Shown here: piece by piece, positions 35,001-48,400 of the stretch
Layout: the number at the start of each line of letters is the position of its first letter
Numbering within the stretch: position 1 is the stretch's first letter
DNA from: Euryodendron excelsum
Lineage: Eukaryota; Streptophyta; Magnoliopsida; Ericales; Pentaphylacaceae
DNA: 64,000 nucleotides
Assembly (NCBI GenBank): GCA_033060915.1
Contig: CM065381.1
Coordinates: forward strand, 5,548,501 to 5,612,500
Direction of reading: 5' to 3'
The notes under the pieces: model-generated
Told to the model about the DNA's origin: nothing
The model's input: only the letters and a program-made list of their open reading frames with translations
Database searches by the model: none
Position numbers and translations under genes: made by a program

Positions 35001-38000
35001 AGGGGTAAGTTGAAATTTAATTAGTCTGGTTTCTTGAAAGTTGCTTGTTATGTGTTTATTTCATATGCACTCACGAGGCTTCAATAGTTGAAAAGCCCCA
35101 GGCCGATGTGATGTTATGTATCGTGTGTAAGTTTACCCAGTTGCCTGTGTTATAGTAGTGGTATCCTGTGCTCAAGTGTTATACCCCTACTTTAAAGATA
35201 TGGTAATGGTTTCTAATTAACGTTTTTTTAAAAGGAAACAGATCTATACCTGTAATCCCTTAAAATTTTAAAATTATTGTACTGACCAAACTTCTTAAAT
35301 CATTTAAAGTTATTTTTTTTTTAATTAAAAAAAATATTAGTAATATATATCAATAATGAAATAACAAATAAATGTAAGTCCCTGAAAACTTACACCTCAA
35401 CATGTTGAGGCTTACGCTTTGCATGTGAGGGTTGAAATGCCTCGCCTTGTGCTTTTCCCTTTTAAACAATGGTATCTACACGTTTCCTTAAAGTTATTCT
35501 GTTACTTTACTGCATTTTGTACTGTTCTGAGTATACCTTGAACTTTATTCCACCTCATTGTTATATTTTACATCAAATAGTTCTGAAAATTAGTGATATT
35601 TGATGACTTGAAAATTTATCATTGTGTCCAACAGTACATCTCTCAAAGCTAATGTGAAAAAGTGCATAGCTGTCATTACTATGCATGTCTGACACAACTT
35701 CACAATTGGTACTAACTCAGTAGGTGTTCAGATATTCCAAGCCACTAACATCACCTTGATCCTGGTTCTTCTTTTTCCTCTTTTTTTTTTTTTTCCTATC
35801 TGATTACTTTGTTGGTGGAGGTAATTTAATATGCTCTTTTCGGTTTTATCTTTTGTCTCATGACTGCTTAAAGTAAACCAGCAACTTATCTACCACCATT
35901 ATAAGGTTAATTCCTCCTTGATGCTTTGTTTCTGTGGAGACAGTTGTGGTAATTGGAGACATTTCTATCTTTGGCAACAAAGTTAAACATCATTGTATTT
36001 TTTGATAGGTAATGACTAGGTTGAACGACATAAGTTCAAAGCAGATGATACAGCCTAAGATTGAACTGGATTCTAAAGAGGTTTCATCATTCTTGTAGCC
36101 TGTTTTGAATTAGGATAAGTTTGTGTTAACTTGAATTGAGTTTAATGCATTCATACTCTGCCTGCAGTTTTCTCTCTCTTCTTGTTATGGCTCCTTGCCT
36201 ACATTCTCATGCGAGGACTTAACATGTTACACTTGAAAATCTTTTTCATGTCCATTGGCACTCTTAATTTTGTACGTATAACTGAGTTTTTCCTAATCCT
36301 TCTTTCAGGCTCTGCTGTTGGGTTCAGGTTGGATAGCCTCCTTAAACTTACTGAAACACGTACCCAGAATAACAAGATGACTCTCATGCATTATCTATGT
36401 AAGGTACAAATCAGTTCTTGGAACTTCTTCTTCAACTGAATTATTCCCTAGCAAATTAGCAGTTAATTTTTTCTGCATGCATTCATCATCCATCTCAGGT
36501 ACCGTGCCTGAATGTTAAGGGCACATGTTGAAATTGCATTTATTTTTTATTAAATTGTTTACCACCATCTTATGCAAAATCTTAAGCTAATAGAGGGAGG
36601 GACAACTAAATTTTCTATGTTCTTAACATTTTTCTTATGAGCTTCAATAGTATACGATTTTCCTGCAAGTGTGAACATGAGCTAAATGCATGAGGTCGTG
36701 GGTATATGCTACTAGTAGAGAGTTAAAAAGTAATGAGGCAACTGTATAACCAAAAATGCTTTATGCTTCAAGCTCTAGGTTGTCAAGAAACATTTAAATA
36801 CCATATGTGATCAATGAGATGACAAGTTGAGGTGAAAATGGGTGATGATAATTTATAACAAAACTGTAAAACTAAAAAAATGATGTATTTTTTAAAAGTA
36901 TGGAAGTAACATCTGTTATACATAGGTTGCACATCCTTTTCTTTCCAATGATACATGGTTTGGGATTTTCTGGATTTTATAGGGAATTATGAATTCTTTT
37001 TTTTGTGCTTAGAAGCTTACAGGTCTTTGGTTTATGCAGTCTATATTTGGGTTGCGCCATCTTTGGTGCCTTTCAATATTTAACTTTTAATTTTGAATGT
37101 GTTTAAGTACATAGAAAACATGTTGCACATAACACGTGTCAAACACATGCACAGGATCTAGGCATGTGACTTTTATACCCTGCACTAAGCTTTTCCTAGC
37201 ATAGGCAACAACAAATTCAAACTAAACTTGGTCCGTTTGTCCTTCTCCATGATATATAAAAACAAGGTGACAAGACATTTATTTTAATATAACAAACCCA
37301 AACTTCTAGCAAAACCAAAATAAAAACATTCTCAAAACACAGAAAATTAGATCACCACCACTATTTGTTTCCTATCTCCCACAACCACTCCTTGCTGCTC
37401 TACAAAGTGCTATAAGCAGCTATATCAATCTGAGAAGCAATTAGTGTACCATAAAATATCAGTGATGGAAGTGGATTTAGTGTCATGTCACTTACCATTA
37501 GTGTTTTACCATTGTGGTCGTATTTTCAGAAGTGAATTGAGTCTCAGTCCAAGGTTTTCAAACTATTTAACTGTGCTTTTCTAATGCAGACGTAAATAAA
37601 CAATTAAATAGAAAAGCATAACTATTCATTTACGCTTTCTGTTACATATTTCTATGTCATGTTTAGGGCCATGGTGCTGGTAGCTTCCCCACTAGTCTAG
37701 TGCTTTTCAGAAGAGAAGTTTAGACTTCTTTATACTTTTTCCTCATTTTATTATTGCCTGATTTCTCCAGGTGCTTGCTGATAAACTACCTGAACTTCTT
37801 GAGTTTTCAAAAGATCTTGCCAGCTTGGAACCAGCATCAAAGGTATTTTTGCTCGATAATGCAAAAAATCATGGTGAGTCAATTTCAAAGGCTGGATTCT
37901 ATTAATTGCACTGTGTACTTTCCATCCAGATACAATTGAAATTTTTAGCAGAGGAAATGCAAGCCATCAGCAAAGGACTGGAGAAAGTTGTACAGGAATT

Positions 38001-38389
38001 GTCCTTGTCTGAAAATGATGGCCCTGTCTCAGGAGAATTCTGTAAGGTATGAACATTAATTATCTATTATCTCATGCTTCTATCTCCCACATAAAAAAGT
38101 TATTGTGCCTTGATATGTGTAGATAGAATTGGTTTAGTACTTGTCTCCCATTTGTATGCGCCATGGAAGCTTGGGCACTTCAAGGTGAATATTATATCAT
38201 GTGCTAACACAAAAGTAGTAGTCTTGGCACATGTGGGTACTTTACAGTGTTGTTCATGGCATATATTTCATTTACCTATCTACGGTTTGTACACATTATT
38301 TTTATTTCAGCAATTTTGTATCCCTAGATGTATGCAATTCAATACAGCAAATCGTCATCAAATTGGGGTAGGCTACAGGATCATTTTTC

Positions 38390-38600
38390 ATCTTTTTGAT
38401 CAGTTTGGGCAGTAACTTCTCACCATTCCCAACAACAAGCTGAATGTGATTCCAAAAATCATTCAAACTATTCTGGATACCTTTCCACAGCCCCTTACTA
38501 TAGGACATAGAAGCCTCCATAGAAGTCCAATCCCGTCATGTGCCACCGTACCAAGTACCCTTGACATAATAGAGGACACCGACCAGCAGCAGTCTAACCT
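38390..38600 (-). mobile_element. LINE fragment in formin intron 14
   Basis: On the minus strand the translation contains GLWKGIQNSLNDFWNHIQL followed by VVGNGE, the linker typical between reverse transcriptase and the zf-RVT region of plant L1-like elements (the 'LWK.I...W..F....Q...GNG' pattern). Only about 200 bp are recognisable and frames shift, so it is a short dead fragment inside the intron spanning 38047-38886. Confidence 0.55.
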
Positions 38601-41600
38601 CAAATAGACATAAAATGGGACAAGACTTAGGTTAAAACTAGACAGTGAAACGTCTTAAGTGGGTCCAGTCGTGAATTTAAGTCAATTCTTGAGTGAGAAT
38701 CTACATTGAGTTGGATTTTCCAAGTTTTTTTTCAAGGCTGCATCAATTTGGCATCCTAGTAATTATGATAGGTCAAACAGATTTATCTCGTGTCTGTGTT
38801 TCTTCAGAGTCATTCTTATATTTATAATGTTCACTTTTATACATCTCTATTTGCATGTGACTTATATCTTCTTTTCCGTTATTCAGATTTTAAAGAAGTT
38901 CCTTTCTTTTGCTGAATCTGAAGTGAGGTCTCTGGCTTTACTCTATTCTGGGGTGGTATGTCTCAACTTCTACTTTTATAAATGCGGTGACATTCACCAT
39001 ATGTTGTTGGTCCTTACCTGACATGTCTCTAATATTGGATTCATTCCAGGGTAGAAATGTTGATGCCTTGATTCTTTACTTTGGTGAAGATCCATCTTGT
39101 TGCACATTTGAGCAAGGTAATTGTTGAATATGATTATTTTACAAAGTTGTTGACAATGTCAGTGGTGCTCTGATGGAAGAGAAAGAAAAACTTCAATGCT
39201 CATCAGTTTTTTTAATAATATTGGTTTTCTTGTGTTTCCTCTGTCGTTGTAGGAGAGGTGTTCTTTTTTGGTGCAGTAAATGTATAATACTTGCTTAGCA
39301 TATTTTATCAGGAGTAACACTAATATATAGTGAAGTGAAGTGTAAGCGTGAGACCTTCTATGCGGCCTAAAATTGCTTGGCTTCTGATAGTTGTCCCACT
39401 GAAGCTAAGGGGTCAAAGTTCAACCTGGTTCAGAAGTTTCAGAAAAACCTTGGTCTAGTAGTAGTATTGAAAAGTAACAAATTGGAAGTGAATTTGTGCT
39501 GTAACCCACAAAAATTAGGTGGGGTAGGTTGGATATAGCAGCTGGCAACTGGAGCATATTCCAGGTATAAATTAGCTTGCATTACCGAAGAAGTCTAAAC
39601 GAAGTGATAATTTCCTGGCTCCATTCCAGCCATTTCTGGTGGAGTCTGGAGAATGTTCAACATGTGGAGTCAACTGTTCAACAAACTGAAATGCAATCTT
39701 ATAGATAGAAACTTGGGGGTATGCGTCTGGCGGCATAGATTAACAGAGTGGGATTGTTTTTGAGAACTGGGAAGATGGTAGTGTTGATTGGCCTGTTTTG
39801 TTTTATTTTCTTTTGTAGCCCTCATCTGTTTCAATTTACGAAGATTGTTTTCTATGCTTTTAGCCTAATATGACTTTACATGATACATAGACATGACCAG
39901 GAGATGCAGCCTCTTCAGAGATTTTTGGAGAAGTGGCACTTTAGGGTCCTGATTATTTAAATGATAGATCTATGCTGCATCAGAAATTGTGCAAAGCTAG
40001 AGGGTATTTACATCAGTTGATTGTAGAGTGGAATGTGTGAGTTTTAACTTGTAGTGGTTATTTAGGTTGGGAGAAGAAGAACTACATTAAATTCTGTGAA
40101 TGCTCTAACACAATAATCTCAAAATGTTTCTCTGTGAAAGGGTGCTTATATTTCTCTCAAACACCAAATTTGTGCAAAAGGTTAATTAGTACAAAAAATT
40201 AGGAAAAATAATTTTAAGGGTTTCCCTTTGTACAACCGTTTGCATGTTGATTCTTTCACAAGAGTGCATTTTTTTCCCCATCTTGCGTTTCTTTTTGAGG
40301 AATATTGGTTTCCTTGTCCTCAATATTTTCATCCTAACATTTTGAATTTTGATTATTTGTACTAGTAGTTGCTTTATTGTCCGAATATAACTTTGGAAGC
40401 AAATGTATAATATAACTTCAAAGGCAGAGGTTATTCACACCGAATACTGGAGATATTCACCCAAATTAGTCCCAAATGCCAAGTCAAATGTAGCTTCTGC
40501 ACTCAAACAGTTGTGGCTTGCCAAGCAAATGACTTGTGCTTTCCACTGGGGCACACTGCCCAAACAAAGACCACTTATTTGAAGTTGGTCCACTGGGAGA
40601 AAGTTGTTTCTAGGACAATTCCTCAAGAAGCCTAGGGTGATGTGCAGTCCAAATGAGGTTTAAGGAAGAGTAAAATCAAAGAAGAAATAAACATTGTAAA
40701 TTGGCACAATTTCGATGCAGGGGTCAGTTGTTACCATGTGTAATCTAAGTTTTTAGACTCCGACATGTCTTATTTTGTGATTATTTAAGTTAGATACAAA
40801 TGTCGTCGGCTGTTTTTATATGTTTTCTAGTATTCTTAGGTCATCGGTATTTTGGTCGTTTCAGGATTTTCTGGATGTGGGCTATGGTGGTCACTCATGA
40901 GTTTTAGACTTGTAGTACAGGTCATGTTAGTGAATTTTCGTATCTGTGCTGTATTTGGATTTAGATGAGTTTTAGAAGTCGAAGTCTTAGTTTCCATGAA
41001 CCAACCAAAACTTTGTAGTCAGCTAACAGTACCTTGGGAACTCTTCTTGTATATGTCTGGTAAATTCATCCATTATTAGTGAAGGACCGAAGGTGCTTAA
41101 TGCTGATCCCCAATATGAGTCTACTGTGCTGATCAGCTGATGACTCATCTCCAGTTTTTCTCAGCATAGCTACAGCTCGGCCAAACATGTTCTCTCTGTC
41201 ACGTCAGGGTTTCTATCTAATGCTCATCATAAAGTCGCTGAACCTTATCAAAGCCTTCTTTAAGTATAAATGCCTAAGATCTGTATATGGACTTTTGTAA
41301 TAACAATAATAACTTGAGTTCCATTTTCTGGATCCTACTTAGAGCTGTGCCAACATTTTTGTCATTCTAATAGATAAGATTGGACATTGAGAAATGTCTG
41401 GTTGTGTAGCTGTCTCATTCTATTTTTCGAATTTGTCTTGCAGTTGTTTCTACGCTACTCAACTTTGTTAGGATGTTTAATCGTGCACACGAGGAAAATA
41501 GTAAGCAGCTCGAGCTTGAGAAAAAGAAAGCTGAGAAAGAAGCAGAAAGTGAGAAGTTGAAGACACATGCTTCACAGAAAACCTCCAAAAACCTGTTACA

Positions 41601-43873
41601 TTCTCAAATCAAGTGTGTCAAATAACTTGATGTCACTTTTCTCCTTGTGCTACTTTCCCTTCCAAGGAATAGAAATTATTGTATACGGCAGTATAGCAAA
41701 AGGATGCAGCGAATAAATACAGAGAGGGAAATAGAAGGGATCATGCAAGTGGAGCAGTGAGTATATTTGGGTTTGAGAGATCTTGAAGTGTGAGTTGTTG
41801 GTGTCGATTTGTACATGGCACAATCTGCAGCAAGCTAGAGTGTTGATCCTTACGTAAACGGGTATGCCTAATTCCATTATCGCCTCCTTTCAAGAGGTTG
41901 TCTTTTTTATGTAATGAGGATAGCGTGTTTCTTTCTTTACATGTTACTGACATAACCTGTCTTTAAACCTCCCCTCCCCCCTGCACACACTTTTATGCAA
42001 TGCTTTAATTTCATCTATTATTATTTTGCAGCCGAGATAAGGAGCTGATGCAATGGTGTCTCCTGTCGACCACTAGTGAACTATTTACTTACAAATCATA
42101 GAAGTTCTTGAAAAAAAGGGAAAATTTGATTGTTTTATATCTTCCTTTTGTGATTTTTCTATTTTGAGTCTTTGTTTTTCTAATTTTTGTAGTTAAACAT
42201 GTACGTTACGATCTCACTTTCTGTGGCAGTTTAGCTAAGAGCAAATCTTCCCCCTCTTCAGAATGGTTTCAGGGCAGAAATTAGTTATACTGTTATAGGA
42301 CAAGTATTGTTCATTTAACAGAATTTGCTGGTATTTTACAGGAGGCTGGCTGTTGATAATTGCACATGTGCTTTTATGCCTAATTACAGGTATTTCTTGT
42401 GACAAGCTTTAGTGGATTTTATATTAAATTTAGAAAATATATGTTGTTACAACTACTTGAAAAAATTGTCATATGTTTCTTTCTTACGGTACCAATTTTT
42501 CCGACGGGAATTTCTTTTCTTCCGCTAAAATATTTTAGAAACTATTTTAATGTCATTTCAATTCACAGTTAATTTGTTATTTTCCAGTTGAGTTATGCAT
42601 GCTAATGTTTGCTGGGGCACTTGCAAAATTTCCATCCTCCACAATCTTTGGTCTCTCTGCCTTAGCGCTCCTTCTGCGTATTCTTGCTGTAATTCATATA
42701 TAATTTATGTTACATAATATGTGGTTAAAGGAGAGCAAACAAAACACTAATCATGATGATACTTAATTACAAAAATGGCACTTCCATATTATTTTGATGA
42801 GATTTTCTGTACAAATTGTCTGAAAGAATAGCATGTTCCTTCACTTTCCTTTATGTGGGTTTATCCACTTCATTTTATGAAGTTAATGGATCCTCAAGTT
42901 GAAAACTTGAAAACTCTTATTAACACACTTCTAATTGGATCATTTAAGAGCAAATCATTTTGCAAAATCACACCAGATAATTGGGTGTTTATCTAAGCCA
43001 CTTCGTTAATGTGAATTTTAATATGACATTTCTAGTGATTAGAATTTTAATCTGTTCATGTGAATATGTTTCATTGGCTCCTCAACAAAATTATATGATA
43101 TCACTATTGTCCTGAATGTCTTCTCCATATTTCTTAAGATATTATTTCACTCCTCCAGAGGCACCACCAACCCTACTAAATATTATTGTTGTTGAAAGTT
43201 CCACACTTGCTGCAACCCACACCACAAATTGAATAATACTTTCACCTTTGTTTCATGCTTTTGTAACATTACATTATGGACGCATTCTATTGTCTTATGA
43301 CATTTAAATATATTTTAATGTCTGAATCTGCCTACAAACGATATCAGCTCTAAAAGAGTACCTAACCTCCTTTTCTAAAGCAATACCATTGGTGTTAAAC
43401 AAACAAAACATATGATAGTTGGATATATATATATATATATATATGATGGTTGACCCATATAGGCTAATTGCCACTAAAATCCATCTACCTTCGTCTATAT
43501 ATTGTTTGAGTGTTTGTTTGTTTATTGAGAGTTGAGACAGCCACTGCTTTGGCATTCAAATCTTTAAATGCTTAGGAGCTAGTGAAAAAGACTTACTAGT
43601 GACAATGTTTTAGTTAGAACATTGTATGTAGGCTTATCAAAGGCTTTGCTTATGCCAGCAAGAACTTTGGGGTAGAACTCAAAAAAGAGGGTTTTCCCAT
43701 GTGACCTCTCCCCTATGAGGTTAGAGTTTAAGCCAACCAAATGAAAGATTCTATTGCCCTAAACCACTCTAGACTGGAGAAGGAGAAGCTATAAAGTTAA
43801 AAACTGTGTGTATAGGTCCCAGCCTTATTTATTTATTGTCATGCGTCTTATATTAAGTATGCTGTCTCTAACA

Positions 43874-44356
43874 GCCTGTTCGGAACTTGGGGAAGGGGAG
43901 GGAAGGGGACTCTCTTGTTTGATTCTACACGAACTTGTTTGGTTGGGCTTTTTTAAAGTTTTTTTGGCTTGATTTTTTTTTTTTTTTGTTTATAAGCAAA
44001 AAAACAAAAAAGTCAAGATTTTGAATTTTTTTTTGCTTTTTTGCTTATTTTATCTTGTTAAAAGCAAAAAAGTTAAAAAATTTAGTTTTTATTTTTTTGT
44101 TTATAAGTTAAAAAAGAAAAATAAAAAAAATTTTAAAAAAGTTGTACCAAACGGGCTAGTAAAGGAGGGCAGGAAAAGCAAAAAAAAAAAGGAGTGAAAT
44201 TTTTAAATCACTCTCTCTATTTGTTTATCTTGTTTTCCTTCACTTTCTTTCTATTTTTTTTTTTTTTTTTAACAAAACCAAACAGGGAAGAAAAATTACT
44301 TTCCTTTCTTTTCCTTTTCCTTCATTTCTCTTCTCTCCCCCAAGTTTCAAACAGGC
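43874..44356. mobile_element. Foldback/MITE element with a nested poly(A/T) foldback
   Basis: The left end GCCTGTTCGGAACTTGGGG and the reverse complement of the right end (GCCTGTTTGAAACTTGGGG) match at 17 of 19 positions. The ends resemble those of the element at 3285-3499 and the purine-left/pyrimidine-right bias is the same. A second inverted pair built around GTTTGGT and ACCAAAC with long A/T runs lies at about 43935-44160, apparently nested inside. Confidence 0.6.
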
Positions 44357-45093
44357 TATTAGTCTTTTAGTAGGAGCCCCTACTTGGTAGGATTAGGTAG
44401 TAGAAATTGGGCAAGAAGAGGGCTGCTTATCGTGATTAAAATTTATCTTAGAACTGCAAGCATATTTAGATTTGAGAAACCCTCTTATTATGCTATAAGA
44501 ATGGTGTTTTAATTAAATAAATAAATGGACAATTTTCCCAATGGCCAACGATCATGAATGAGGATATAAATCCTACCAAAAGCCAGTGATAAGGGAATAA
44601 ATCCAGAGCATTATCAATTGGCCATCTAGCAACTTGATCAATTGCAAAAGCAAGGTCCCATTAAACCCGCTATTTCTCAATGGGCTTGTGATGTTTTTTA
44701 TGTTAGTGAAATAACAGGACAAGGGAGTAGCAAATATTCAATGTAATAGTGATATAATATTATATTATTGACGTGGTATTAATAATTAATAAAATAATCA
44801 AACAGAACAAGTGAGTATTTGTTACCAACGTTAGCTTACAATGCCTTTAACGTGCAAATGTGAATTTGTTTCATTGGTTTGTCATACAAAATTAGCAAAA
44901 TAACAACTTTTTGTCATTCACTTCGTAACATTTGTAATAACACTATGATAGATTGGGAGTGAATGCACTATCTAAACAACAGTATAAACTGCTGAAACAG
45001 TTAGAATTTATAGCTATTTTTTTTTAAATTTTTTTTAGGAGAGATTAATTACGAATATAGTTAGCAAGGAGAGGGAGTTAATAAGAGTGAAAG

Positions 45094-45410
45094 CATAGTT
45101 ATCAGAACTGTGCCGGATATCAAACCAGTGAAGGCACCGGTTCAACCGGTGTTACAAAACAATATATGTTTTTGCTTATTCATAGTTATATTACCTCATA
45201 TAATAAAAGTGGAAGGAAAGATACATAAGGGTTGAGACAGCCCAATGGTTGTTGGAAGTTATTTCTCACTACTCAACTAGCAGTCACATGCGGCTGACGT
45301 GTCCGGTTTATTGCTCATACGTTACAAGTGTGTGAACCGAATCGTTGAACTCTTTGGTTCTCGACTGCACCAGTTTAACCGGTCGGCCCGATCTGATTCT
45401 GATAACAATG
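45094..45410. mobile_element. MITE, ~317 bp
   Basis: The left end CATAGTTATCAGAAC and the reverse complement of the right end (CATTGTTATCAGAATC) are inverted repeats. Sub-terminal ACCGGTTCAACCGGT and AACCGGTCGG add palindromic symmetry. There is no coding capacity. Superfamily is not assigned because a clear target duplication was not found. Confidence 0.6.
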
Positions 45411-48400
45411 AATGGAAGAGTAAGTAAACTAAATTCTACAAAGTAGAAATAACAAGATAAGCGTATATTATCTGTCCTAAACACCACGCTCCCGAGTCCG
45501 GCGAGTTAGGGTCATGAACATTGGGCCAAAGAGCCCTAGTCAATTTACCCCGAATTGTCAGTAATAATTTAGTGTAAAGTTTGATAAATAAATCGGAGTC
45601 TCGATGATACAAGGACTGGCACATTTTAGTTGATGGCATTATTCAAAAATTTAAATCTTATGTACAGTGATGCAAGTCACGTGGCGTCAACGTAGCGTAA
45701 TCGTTTTTATTTGCATCAGTTTATATATATTCATGGAAATTGATTATAGAAGTTGAAGTGATGATTCTTTCCCACAATCCCAATACTGGGATCCCCAGCA
45801 ATTTATGAATGAAAATCCCAATACTTAAGAATAATATATAATAGTTCTAACAAGTTTTTTGTAAATATTATATAGCATTAGTATTTTAAATTTTAATTAA
45901 TCATGAATATATTTTAAAACTTTATGTTGCTATTTTAAATATATAAATTAAATCCCGATACCGAACGCAATCCCACAACCTGACATGCCAAATAACCTAA
46001 TATATGAAGTAAGCTAAAGCAATTGTCTACGAGGAAGCTTATCATATCTAGTATTTTTAAATTTCGTAATTTCTTTTCTTTATCAGATTTCAAGATTGCT
46101 TTACACACATTTACTAATATACGATAAAAAAAAAATGTTTGTAAAAGAGATTATACATACAGCTTTTGTATCCACAATTCCGGTTATATGATAGGGCTCT
46201 ACTCAGGTGAGAAGAAGGGTGAAAAGTGTGAATATAGCAATCTCGTTTATGAATATCCAATTTGTGTATAATTTCAAAGGCAACAAACATAAGTTTATTG
46301 TCATGTAAACATTTATGGTGCGGCAACGACAAAATGGTAATTTTGAAACAGGTTTTGAGTTGAAAACAATAATTATGCGAAATGTATACAGTTTAGTGTC
46401 ATACAAAAAGAATTTCTATATTGAATAGCTCATTTTGGTCGTGTTATTTACAAACAAAGATCCATCATTTTTGCTTATAATTGCAAAAGTGCCAACAACA
46501 ATTTGAATAAGTTTTTTGTAATTTTTTTTTTGTATCGCACATTTCCCAAAGAATATATATAAATGTATTATTGTCTTGATGGTCATTGAATCTATCAACT
46601 TACAGGGTTTCGAGAACAACCTCTTTGTGCGCTTGATATTGGCAAAATAAGCACACTTAACATTATGGAAACATGTAAGATGAAAGTGAAAAACCATATG
46701 GTACACTCCAATGCTTGATTATATAAGTTCAATGACTATGCTTGACTATATAATAAGTGTTAAAACTTTTGGGTAGAGTTGGGGGGAGGGGTTAAGATCG
46801 AAAACATAGCAGAACATGGGGCGTGGAGCTAATATCCCAATATTTAACTATGTAAAAAAAAATACTATTTAAAAATGCTATACTACTTGGGGAAAAACCA
46901 TGTCCAAAATTTTTTCCACATCAAAGAAAATTTTTGTTAACCCACTAGAGATAGGGCCCAATTATAAATCTAGACATTTTGAATTTAAAATTTAACAATT
47001 CTTTTAGGATCACGATGTGATTTATTTCTCATAAATCTTTTAACTCTAGTGTGAATGATGTACTTTTAACTAGACCAAAGAGGGGTCTAGTCAATGTGTA
47101 TATAAACTAGCTCGGACACCATATAACAAAAACAATAATAAAAAGAAGTTTGTTTAATTGATTCCAACTCTATTTTTGGATTTCACTATTGCCTATTATC
47201 CCCATAAAATAATAAGAAATGGATAGTCCGTTTGCTTTGTTGTTTTGCTGTAGATGTACAATCCTGGATTTCTACGGAAGCTTTGTGTCGGTGGGAGGTT
47301 TGGAGAGGCAACTTTTGTCGCAAGCCAAACACAGCCTTACGTAGGATTTGGCCTCACATGCTGAGGAGGGGAAAAGAAAAAGTGGCGGAGATATATCCCA
47401 AAAGTTTTGTGCGGCCATGGGACCACCTCCTAATCTCAAGCTCTCGTCTCATCAAACATGTCCCATGTGCCCAAACAATCCCCATGACTCATGCCCATTG
47501 CCTTTAAGTTGGAGAAATTATTGGGTGCTTGAACGCCGGAACAAATTTTTAGTGGTGAGGTGGTATCTATTAAAATAAAAATTTAAGTATAGTTATATGA
47601 GGCCTACTAAATACATAGAAAGCAAGGGTTATAATAGAAGTAGTTTCTTAAAAATGTGGACGCCACCTGCCTGTTGATTTTTTTTTGCCTCTCACAATGC
47701 AATGGCTCCACCATGCTACGTGGGTTTGATGAATTTGTTCGGGACTCACTATATTGTGAGAGTAAGAGAGGTTGACTGAATTGCAAGAGTACCACATAAT
47801 TTTTTTCATACTTTGGTGCTTGATTTAGCATATTCTACACCATTATAGATTTCACAAACGATTCTTGTGTTTGAAGTAAATTAAAAGGAAAATAATGCAT
47901 TTCCATAGTTCTCCATTTTCATAAAGCCCATAGAATTGTACTCCTTGATGACTTTCCTTTGGTAGACTAAAAGTATTTCAAATCTAAAATTTCTTTTGGT
48001 AATTATGTTTTAATTATAAGTAGAAATGATCAAGACATATCCAAAGAAATGATCAAGACATATCCAAAAAAATAAAGAAAAAACCAAATGCCAATATTAA
48101 TTCTGAATAAAAGGAAAATCATTAATTGATTGAATGCTGTGCTATGTGTTGAGATTAGGATGATAGTCTTGAAGGGGCTCCATGCTTCAAACTTGGAATC
48201 TAGGCAAAAAGCAAAAGTGGCCATTGAGTGAAAACACTAGCTGCAGCTATAAGTGCAAAAAGTAACTTTAATGCAACCCAAAACCTCAATTTTGTTTGGT
48301 CTAATCATGATAAGCATCTTAGCTCTGTACTATATATGTTAGAAAAAGGGTAAGGATTGTCTATATACCCAAACAAAAAAACAACCAAATAAAAGAAGAG

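Larger units (their letters stand above)
27503..41625 (+). pseudogene. Class II formin (PTEN-like/FH1/FH2) locus, disrupted
   Basis: Class II plant formins nucleate actin and carry an N-terminal PTEN-like membrane-binding region. Exons: 27503-27575, 29044-29744, 30289-30510, 30609-32056, 32175-32307, 32861-32932, 34148-34246, 34428-34469, 34603-34683, 34772-34822, 34923-35004, 36309-36403, 37771-37842, 37930-38046, 38887-38955, 39050-39116, 41444-41625 (stop TAA). They total 3606 nt and keep phase throughout if the exon 7 border is forced. Exons 1-3 give the PTEN-like region (MALFRKLFFRKPP..., HCERGGWP), exon 4 the polyproline FH1, and exons 4-17 the FH2 (KPLHWLKL, GNALNQGTAR, NNKMTLMHYLCK). 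Lesions: in-frame TGA at 29124-29126, 29238-29240 and 29646-29648, each where relatives, as I recall them, have Arg, and a one-base defect at the exon 7/8 junction (AAG is followed by TTAGG, so no in-phase GT donor). Introns are retained, so this is not a processed copy. Intron 10 uses a GC donor. Confidence 0.88.

Noticed and set aside
46114..46706. Consecutive minus-strand ORFs that could be a degraded protein
   Set aside because: The frames do not join into anything recognisable and composition is that of AT-rich non-coding DNA.
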